In this document: positions 58,642-64,000 of the stretch, piece after piece
Layout: every line of letters starts with the position of its first letter
How positions within the stretch are numbered: the first letter of the stretch is position 1
Origin: DATLMR01 sp035634255
Lineage (GTDB): Bacteria; Acidobacteriota; Blastocatellia; UBA7656
NCBI GenBank assembly: GCA_035634255.1
Contig: DASQDI010000124.1
Location: 18,976 to 82,975 of the forward strand
Reading direction: 5' to 3'
Length of the DNA: 64,000 bases
Notes under the pieces: generated by a model
Told to the model about the DNA's origin: nothing
Seen by the model: only the letters and a program-made list of their open reading frames with translations
Databases searched by the model: none
Program-made: the position numbers and the translations under genes

Positions 58642-60045
58642 TCACGCGAGACCGGCCCTGGCGGCCAGTTTCAGGCTCTCTTCCCGCGCCTCCGCGATCA
58701 CGTCTTCTTCATTCAACAGCGAGAGGCGGCCGCCCCGCATCACCACCCGCCCGTCGATCAGGACCGTCTCCACGTCCGACCGCTCTCCGGCGAAGACCAG
58801 GGTCGAGATGGGGTCGGGGTGCGGGGTCAGGTGAAGCCTGCTCAGGTTCACCACGGCGAGGTCCGCGCGCTTCCCCTCTTCGATGCTCCCCACCTCGCCT
58901 TCGAGCCCGAGCGCGCGCGCGCCTTCGATGGTCGCCATCCGCAGGGCGGCCCGCGCGGGGAGCGACTCGGGCCCCAGCCGCACCTTCTGAAGGAGGGAGG
59001 CGGTCCTCATCTCCGTGAACATGTCGAGGCGGTTATTGCAGGGAGCGCCGTCGGCCCCGAGCGACACCTTTATCCCCTGCCCGATCATCTCTGACACGCG
59101 GGCTATGCCGCTGCCGAGCTTGAGGTTCGACGACGGGCAGTGGGCCACGCCCGTGCCGGTCTCCCCGAGCAGCTTCATCTCCTGATCCGTGGCCCACACG
59201 CAATGCGCGAGGACCGTCCGCGGGCCGGTGAGCCCGAGCGAATGGAGGTATTCGATATTCTCGCGCCCGGTCTCCGCCCGGACGAGGGCGATCTCCTCCC
59301 GGCTCTCCGATGCGTGCGTGTGGATCATGACTTTTCGCTCGCGCGCGAGGTCGGCCACGGAGGTCAAGAGGTCCGGGGTGCAGCTGACGGCGAACCGGGG
59401 GGCGAAGGCGAAGCGTATCCTCCCGTCGCCCTTGCCGTCCCACTCTTCGAGCAGGTCGAGCGACTCTTCTATCGAGGCGCGGGCGTCTTCGATGAGGGCG
59501 GGCGGCAGGTCCTCGCCCTTGTCCATCATGCACTTGCCGACGACCGCCCGGAAGCCCGCCTGCTCCACGGCGCGGAAGGCGGCCTCCGTGTGCCTGACCG
59601 TCTCCATCGTGAGGGCCGCAGTGGTCCCGCCTTTCACCATCTCCGCGATGCCGAGCCGGGCCGAGGCGAAGAGCGATTCCCGAGTGTGCGCGGCCTCCAT
59701 CGGCCACACCCTCTGCCGGAGCCAGTCGAGCAGCCTGAGGTCGTCGGCGTGGCCGCGCATGACGGTCTGGCAGAGGTGGACGTGGGTCTGCACGAAGCCG
59801 GGGATGACGGCGCAGCCGCGCGCGTCGATGACCTGAAAGACGGGGGGGCGGCCGAGGTGCGAGAAATCCGCGAGCCTCTGCCGCTCTCCGTAACCGCTCT
59901 CGACGCCCCCCCCGCCGCCCGGCGCGATCCTGTCTACGATTCTCATTATCCGGCCATCGGAGACGACCAGATCGGCCTCGCGTATGCGGTCTTGGCCGTC
60001 CACGGTGATGACGGTCCCGCCTTTTATAATAGTCGCGTCGCTCAT
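58642..60045 (-). CDS. Amidohydrolase of the nucleoside/guanine deaminase group
   Basis: A 467-residue metal-dependent hydrolase. ADLVVSDGRI and VIPGFVQTHVHLCQ (HxH metal ligands, about 75-85), HTHASESREE (His), VLAHCVWAT (His), LGADGAPCNNRLDMF (Asp) and the C-terminal GSIEEGKRADLAVVN are typical of the SsnA/MtaD/AtzA group. Relatives deaminate 5-methylthioadenosine, S-adenosylhomocysteine, guanine or 8-oxoguanine. The start MSDATIIKGG at 60045 is chosen as the usual N-terminus over an upstream in-frame codon. Exact substrate not determined. Confidence 0.87.
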   Translation of the reverse strand: MSDATIIKGGTVITVDGQDRIREADLVVSDGRIMRIVDRIAPGGGGGVESGYGERQRLADFSHLGRPPVFQVIDARGCAVIPGFVQTHVHLCQTVMRGHADDLRLLDWLRQRVWPMEAAHTRESLFASARLGIAEMVKGGTTAALTMETVRHTEAAFRAVEQAGFRAVVGKCMMDKGEDLPPALIEDARASIEESLDLLEEWDGKGDGRIRFAFAPRFAVSCTPDLLTSVADLARERKVMIHTHASESREEIALVRAETGRENIEYLHSLGLTGPRTVLAHCVWATDQEMKLLGETGTGVAHCPSSNLKLGSGIARVSEMIGQGIKVSLGADGAPCNNRLDMFTEMRTASLLQKVRLGPESLPARAALRMATIEGARALGLEGEVGSIEEGKRADLAVVNLSRLHLTPHPDPISTLVFAGERSDVETVLIDGRVVMRGGRLSLLNEEDVIAEAREESLKLAARAGLA

Positions 60046-60114
60046 AAATTTGTTCAACCGGCGGATATAATAAGGACCCCGGCTCATCCGGGTCAAACGG
60101 CGAATCCCCGCGCG

Positions 60115-60143
60115 TTGTCACGCCCCCTGTTAGACGGTATAAT
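60115..60143 (+). promoter_or_regulatory. Sigma-70 promoter with perfect -10 box
   Basis: TTGTCA, 17-base spacer, TATAAT (five and six of six). It stands about 92 bp before the ATG at 60235. Confidence 0.75.
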
Positions 60144-60234
60144 CTTCGACTCCCGGAAGAAGTATAATTCAGCCCGTTAATGAAGCGATGACGAAGTCGG
60201 ACTAGCGTACAGACTCACCAGAAGGAGAGGAAAG

Positions 60235-60798
60235 ATGAAGAAGGCTTTTTTAAGATCTCTGCTGGTTGTGGCCGTGGCGTCGCAACTGGCCCTGGCCCAC
60301 GACCCCCGGACCGTTTCCAAGGAGTTCAGCCACGCGGTGACGGTCGAAGGGGCGGGCAAGCTCACCCTGACCTATAAGTCGCTCCACTACAACGAGCAGG
60401 CCTACCTGAACGCGAAACAGAACGAGCGCACCCTGACGAACCTGAACAGGCTGTGGAAGAAGATCGGCAAGCTCGACACCGAGTTCGACATCATGATCGG
60501 GGAGACGCGCGTGCCGAAGGGCTCTTACGACCTGGGCTTCAGCTTCGACGCGAAAGATAATTTCAAGCTGGTCCTCTCGGGCGGCGGGAACGAGATGACC
60601 GTGCCGCTCCAGGCGGCGACCGACGGCCCCGTCGTCAATTACCTGAGCTTCGACGTCCGCCCGGAGAACGCGACGGACACCTTCACGTTCGAGGGGCGCT
60701 ACGGCAAGATTCGCACCTCCGCCGCCGTGAAGGTCCCCTACCTCGCCGAGCAGCACGACCACTCGGGCGAGCAGAAACCCGCGGAGAAGAAACCGTAA
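60235..60798 (+). CDS. Secreted protein, possibly DUF2911-like
   Basis: A 187-residue protein with AAGGAGAGG before the ATG and a signal peptide of about 21 residues (ending ALA). The mature part is beta-rich: LTLTYKSLHYNEQAYLNAKQ, TEFDIMIGETRVPKGSYDLGFSFDAKDNFKLVLSGG. The pattern of a KGxYxLGF strand followed by a DxxxxWxLV-type strand recalls DUF2911, but I could not confirm it. A C-terminal His/Lys-rich tail follows. The stop codon is immediately followed by the dispersed repeat. Confidence 0.65.
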   Translation: MKKAFLRSLLVVAVASQLALAHDPRTVSKEFSHAVTVEGAGKLTLTYKSLHYNEQAYLNAKQNERTLTNLNRLWKKIGKLDTEFDIMIGETRVPKGSYDLGFSFDAKDNFKLVLSGGGNEMTVPLQAATDGPVVNYLSFDVRPENATDTFTFEGRYGKIRTSAAVKVPYLAEQHDHSGEQKPAEKKP

Positions 60799-60915
60799 GC
60801 AGGGGCCAGTGGCCAGGATTCAGGGTAGGAGGGGGATTCTATAAAGAGAGTCTGAGATGCTCCTTCCTTAGCCCCTGACTCCTGACTCCTGACCACTGAC
60901 CACTGACCACTGACC
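60799..60915 (-). repeat. Heptad-rich dispersed repeat, copy 2 (inverted)
   Basis: On the minus strand it begins with four to five tandem GTCAGTG units, then GTCAGGA units, the core GCTAAGGAAGGAGCATCTCA, and ends GGCCACTGGCCCCTGC. It fills the gap between the stop codon at 60798 and the next gene, ending 2 bp before that gene's first ATG. Confidence 0.85.
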
Positions 60916-60917
60916 AG

Positions 60918-61970
60918 ATGCCTATGAAAAAAATAATAATCTTCGCCCTCGTCTGGGCGTTGCTTTTGACTTCGTACTCGACGCCCGGCTCCGCCGGGTT
61001 CGCGCACGACGGGAGCGCGCCCCAGGATAAAGGCCCCTTCACTTTGAAGAAGCTCACGGACGACGTGTACGTCCTCTACGGACGGGGAGGAAACATCGGC
61101 CTCGGGGTGACGAGCGAAGGCGCGGTGGTCATCGACGACCAGTTCGCCGACCTCGCCCCCGGAATAGCCGAGCAGATCAAGTCCGTCACCTCTCAGCCGA
61201 TCCGCTACCTGATCAACACGCACCACCACTTCGACCACACGGGCGGCAACGCTTTCTTCATCAAGATGACCACCATCGTCGCCCACGACAACGTGCGCAA
61301 GCACATGCTCGCGGTGCCGCAGGAGACCGTCACCAACGCCACCCAGCGCATCAAAGATACCGAGGCGAAGATCGCGAAGGTCGAAAAGGAGAGCCCGCAG
61401 TCGGAGGAGCTCGCGACCCTGCGCCGTGAGCTGGCCACCGCGCAGCAGAACCTCGAATCCGCCCGCGCCGTGAAGGTGTCCGACATCCCCGCGCCGACCC
61501 TGACCTTCAACCGCGAGATCAGAGTCTACCTCGGGGGCAAAGAGGTGCAGGTCTTTCACGTCAAGCGCGGCCACACCGACGGCGACTCCATCATCTACTT
61601 TCCCGCGGACAAGGTCGTTCACATGGGGGACCTCTTCTTCAACAAGATGATCCCCTTCATCGACAGGGCGCACGGCGCTTCGACCCTGGAATGGATGGAG
61701 ACCATAGACGCCGTGGTCGCGCGAGTCGACCCCTCGGCTCAGGTGATTCCGGGCCACGGGGAGGTCACGACCGTCCCCGAGCTTAAAGCCTTCAGGCAGT
61801 ACTTCGCGGACCTGCGCGCGGCGGTGAAGCAGGCCGTAGACAAGGGGCTTTCGCGCGAGCAGGCGGTCAAAGAGGTGAAGCTCGACCAGTACGCCCAGCT
61901 AACCGGTTACAATCAGCGCTTCCCTTCGAACGTGGGGGTCGTCTACGACGAGTTGAAGGCGGGCCAGTGA
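60918..61970 (+). CDS. Secreted metallo-beta-lactamase-fold hydrolase
   Basis: A 350-residue MBL-fold protein with a signal peptide (about 1-27). Metal motifs: THHHFDHTGGN (about 95-105), GHTDGDSIIYF (His near 212), VHMGDLFFN (Asp) and IPGHGEV (His). Between strands lies a charged coiled-coil-like insertion of about 45 residues (TQRIKDTEAKIAKVEKE, LRRELATAQQNLESA; about 140-185) that is unusual for the family. The start (ATG 60918 or 60924) lacks a ribosome binding site because the dispersed repeat abuts it. Substrate unknown; beta-lactamase activity is not implied. Confidence 0.85.
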   Translation: MPMKKIIIFALVWALLLTSYSTPGSAGFAHDGSAPQDKGPFTLKKLTDDVYVLYGRGGNIGLGVTSEGAVVIDDQFADLAPGIAEQIKSVTSQPIRYLINTHHHFDHTGGNAFFIKMTTIVAHDNVRKHMLAVPQETVTNATQRIKDTEAKIAKVEKESPQSEELATLRRELATAQQNLESARAVKVSDIPAPTLTFNREIRVYLGGKEVQVFHVKRGHTDGDSIIYFPADKVVHMGDLFFNKMIPFIDRAHGASTLEWMETIDAVVARVDPSAQVIPGHGEVTTVPELKAFRQYFADLRAAVKQAVDKGLSREQAVKEVKLDQYAQLTGYNQRFPSNVGVVYDELKAGQ

Positions 61971-62052
61971 ACTGACATTCGCAGGCCGCCGCACCGACCC
62001 GCATTCGGGGAGAGGGCCTTACTGACAGCCCGTGATTTTTAGGGGTGACTGG

Positions 62053-64000
62053 ATGTCCGAGCATCAAATTAAGAGATCGTTCTTCAGGCGGGCGAGACTG
62101 CTCGCGCTCCTCGCGGCCCTGTCTCTACTCGCGGGCGCGGTCCCGCAATCGGCCCTCGCGCAGGCCGCGCAAGCGCCTCCCGTAAAATGGCCCCGCAGCC
62201 ACGATTACGACGTTCAACACTACCGGATCGCCGTGAGCTTCGACTGGTCGAAGAAGTCCGTCGCCGGGGAGACGACCATCGCATTCCGCCCCTTCAGGGA
62301 CGACTTCAAAGAGGTGACCGTCGACGCGGGCGACATGAGGATAAATTCGGTCAGGCTCGCGCGGGGCGGCCCGCTCGAATTCCGGTACGTCAATAACGAG
62401 AAGCTCGTGATCGCGCTCGACAGGGCTTACGCCGCGGGCAGCGATGTCGCCGTGACGATCAGTCATTCGGCGACCCCGAAGAAAGGGCTGACGTTCATCA
62501 CGCCCAACGAGTCCGACCCTAACAGGCCGTACCAGATATGGTCGCAGGGTCAGTCCGAAGACAACCATTACTGGTTCCCCTGTTACGATTACCCGAACGA
62601 CTTCGCGACGGCGGAGCTGCTGGCCACGGTCGAAGAGAAGTATCAGGTCATCTCGAACGGCAGCCTCGTGTCGGTCCAGCCCAACCAGCAGGCGAAGACG
62701 CGCACGTGGCACTGGAAGATGGACAAGCCGTTTTCGAGCTACCTCGTCTCGGTCGTCGTGGGCGAGTTCGCCGAGGTTAAGGACCAGTTCAAGGGCACGC
62801 CCATCACCTCTTACGTCTACAAGGACCAGATCGAAAACGGGCGCGTCTCTTTCGGCAAGACGCCCGAGATGATGAAACTCTTCACGGGGCTGCTCGATGT
62901 CGAATACCCATTCTCGAAATACGCGCAGGTGACGACGCGGGACTTCAACGGGGGGATGGAGAACGTCACGGCGACGACCCTCGCGGACGTATACGTGCTC
63001 GACAGGCGCGCGCACATGGACGTGGCGCACAACACCGACACGCTCGTCTCGCACGAGCTGGCGCACTCATGGTTCGGCAACATGATAACCTGCCGCGACT
63101 GGGGCGAGCTCTGGCTGAACGAGTCCTTCGCGACTTTCTTCGAGTCCGTGTGGATAGAGCACGAGCGCGGGCGGGACGGCTATCAGTACGAGATGCTCGC
63201 CAACCAGCAGACCGCTTTCCAGGCATGGTGGCAGGGGAACCGGCGGCCCATAGCCACGAAGCGATACACGAACCCCGACGCGCTCTTCGACGCCTACACG
63301 TACCAGCGCGGGGCCGCCGTCATCAACATGCTTCGGTTCGTGCTCGGGGACGACCCCTTCTGGAGAGCCGTGCGCCACTACGTCAAGAAGCACCGGTGGC
63401 AGAACGTCGAGACGCAACAACTGGTGATCGCGATTGAAGAGGCCACGGGCCAGAACCTTCAGTGGTTCTTCGACCAGTGGGTCTACAAGTACGGCCAGCC
63501 GGAATTCGAGATATCGTCGAGCTACGACGGGAAGAACAGCCTGAAGCTGTCGGTCAGGCAGGCGCAGAAGGCCGACGACAAGCGCCCGTGGTTCGAGGCC
63601 CCCGAATTCTTCACGATGCCGGTCGACATAGCGATCACGACCAGCGCGGGCGAGAAGGTCCACCGCGTGCAGGTCGACGCGAGGGAGAAAGAGTTCACTT
63701 TTCAGGTCGATTCCAAACCGCTCATCATCAATTTTGATCGCGGCAACCACATCATCAAGCTGGTGAAGTTCAACAGGAGCAACGACGACCTGATCTACCA
63801 GCTACTGAACGATTCGGACGTGATGGGCCGGACGCTCGCGGCCATCGAGCTGAGGTCGCGGCGCGGCGACGACGTGACCGCCGCGCTCGGGCAGGCCGCC
63901 GCGCGCGACAAGTTCTGGGGCGTGCGATTCGAAGCGGTCAAGGCGTTGTCCGAGGTGAGGTCCGAGTCGTCGCGCGCGGCCCTGACCGAAGCCGCGCGCG
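62053..64000 (+). CDS. M1 family metallo-aminopeptidase (3' partial)
   Basis: The frame starts at ATG 62053 after AGGGGTG and runs off the right edge. A signal peptide of about 36 residues (ending LAQA) makes it a secreted enzyme. M1 hallmarks: GGMENVTATTL (about 300-310) and HELAHSWFGN followed 18 residues later by the Glu in WLNESFATFFE, giving the HExxH plus Glu zinc site. After the catalytic and beta domains, residues about 590-649 look like HEAT repeats (SDVMGRTLAAIELRSR, FWGVRFEAVKALSEVR). It removes N-terminal amino acids from peptides. Confidence 0.93.
   Translation, partial: MSEHQIKRSFFRRARLLALLAALSLLAGAVPQSALAQAAQAPPVKWPRSHDYDVQHYRIAVSFDWSKKSVAGETTIAFRPFRDDFKEVTVDAGDMRINSVRLARGGPLEFRYVNNEKLVIALDRAYAAGSDVAVTISHSATPKKGLTFITPNESDPNRPYQIWSQGQSEDNHYWFPCYDYPNDFATAELLATVEEKYQVISNGSLVSVQPNQQAKTRTWHWKMDKPFSSYLVSVVVGEFAEVKDQFKGTPITSYVYKDQIENGRVSFGKTPEMMKLFTGLLDVEYPFSKYAQVTTRDFNGGMENVTATTLADVYVLDRRAHMDVAHNTDTLVSHELAHSWFGNMITCRDWGELWLNESFATFFESVWIEHERGRDGYQYEMLANQQTAFQAWWQGNRRPIATKRYTNPDALFDAYTYQRGAAVINMLRFVLGDDPFWRAVRHYVKKHRWQNVETQQLVIAIEEATGQNLQWFFDQWVYKYGQPEFEISSSYDGKNSLKLSVRQAQKADDKRPWFEAPEFFTMPVDIAITTSAGEKVHRVQVDAREKEFTFQVDSKPLIINFDRGNHIIKLVKFNRSNDDLIYQLLNDSDVMGRTLAAIELRSRRGDDVTAALGQAAARDKFWGVRFEAVKALSEVRSESSRAALTEAAR

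Noticed and set aside
60860..60915. Tandem GTCAGTG units as a CRISPR array
   Set aside because: The units are seven bases with no spacers and no cas genes are present.

Overview
The window is high-GC bacterial DNA without phage, insertion sequence or CRISPR. It most resembles an Acidobacteriota chromosome, probably class Blastocatellia. That placement is an inference from family content: a GWxTD-domain protein, an Oar-type TonB-dependent receptor with an N-terminal carboxypeptidase-regulatory domain, two CRTAC1 (FG-GAP plus ASPIC/UnbV) proteins paired with TPR proteins, many secreted glycosidases, and short GC-rich gene neighbourhoods with GTG and TTG starts. No rRNA or taxonomic marker was available to confirm it.

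Layout. 0-2 kb: a methyltransferase, a ChbG/YdjC deacetylase and a small zinc-ribbon protein. 2-6 kb: a molybdenum island, with two molybdenum-storage-protein (MoSto) subunits and a methyltransferase on the minus strand, divergent from an orphan ModC ATPase. 6.5-9.4 kb: a two-domain cupredoxin followed by a Tat-exported multicopper oxidase. 9.5-14 kb: an ABC-2 exporter pair, a sulfotransferase-like protein, a GT9 glycosyltransferase and a second sulfotransferase, which look like a cell-surface glycan locus. 14-18.6 kb: a minus-strand run of small enzymes (two GNATs, deazaflavin oxidoreductase, dimethylargininase, DoxX, Mug glycosylase, VOC protein). 18.6-35.7 kb: a carbohydrate-use region with a GH97 alpha-glucosidase, two CRTAC1/TPR pairs facing each other, a GH37 trehalase, a TonB-dependent receptor and a debranching-type glycosidase. 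35.9-39.3 kb: an orphan molybdate-binding protein ModA and a membrane GGDEF/EAL protein. 39.8-46.6 kb: the central-carbon block gap-pgk-lipoprotein-tpiA-secG-tRNA-Leu(GAG)-osmC, preceded by a transketolase of the animal-like type. 47-64 kb: a TPR regulator, a multi-TM protein, a PIG-L-like protein with a damaged active site, MreB, a GWxTD protein, TatC and TatA, an orphan gene with a near-consensus promoter, an amidohydrolase, a secreted small protein, a secreted metallo-beta-lactamase-fold hydrolase, and an M1 aminopeptidase cut by the right edge.

How parts may work together. ModC (5 kb) and ModA (36 kb) could serve one molybdate importer whose permease lies outside the window; the MoSto pair would store the imported metal. 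The window shows no nitrogenase gene, so the stored metal may feed molybdopterin enzymes. TatA/TatC would export the Tat-signal multicopper oxidase. The glycosidases, receptor and trehalase suggest periplasmic breakdown of alpha-glucans and trehalose. 

The least explained features are the MoSto/methyltransferase/ModC island, a dispersed heptad-rich repeat present in two inverted copies (one of which supplies the C-terminus and stop codon of a gene), a PIG-L protein lacking canonical catalytic residues, and a 16-bp perfect inverted repeat that covers the -35 box of the transketolase promoter.
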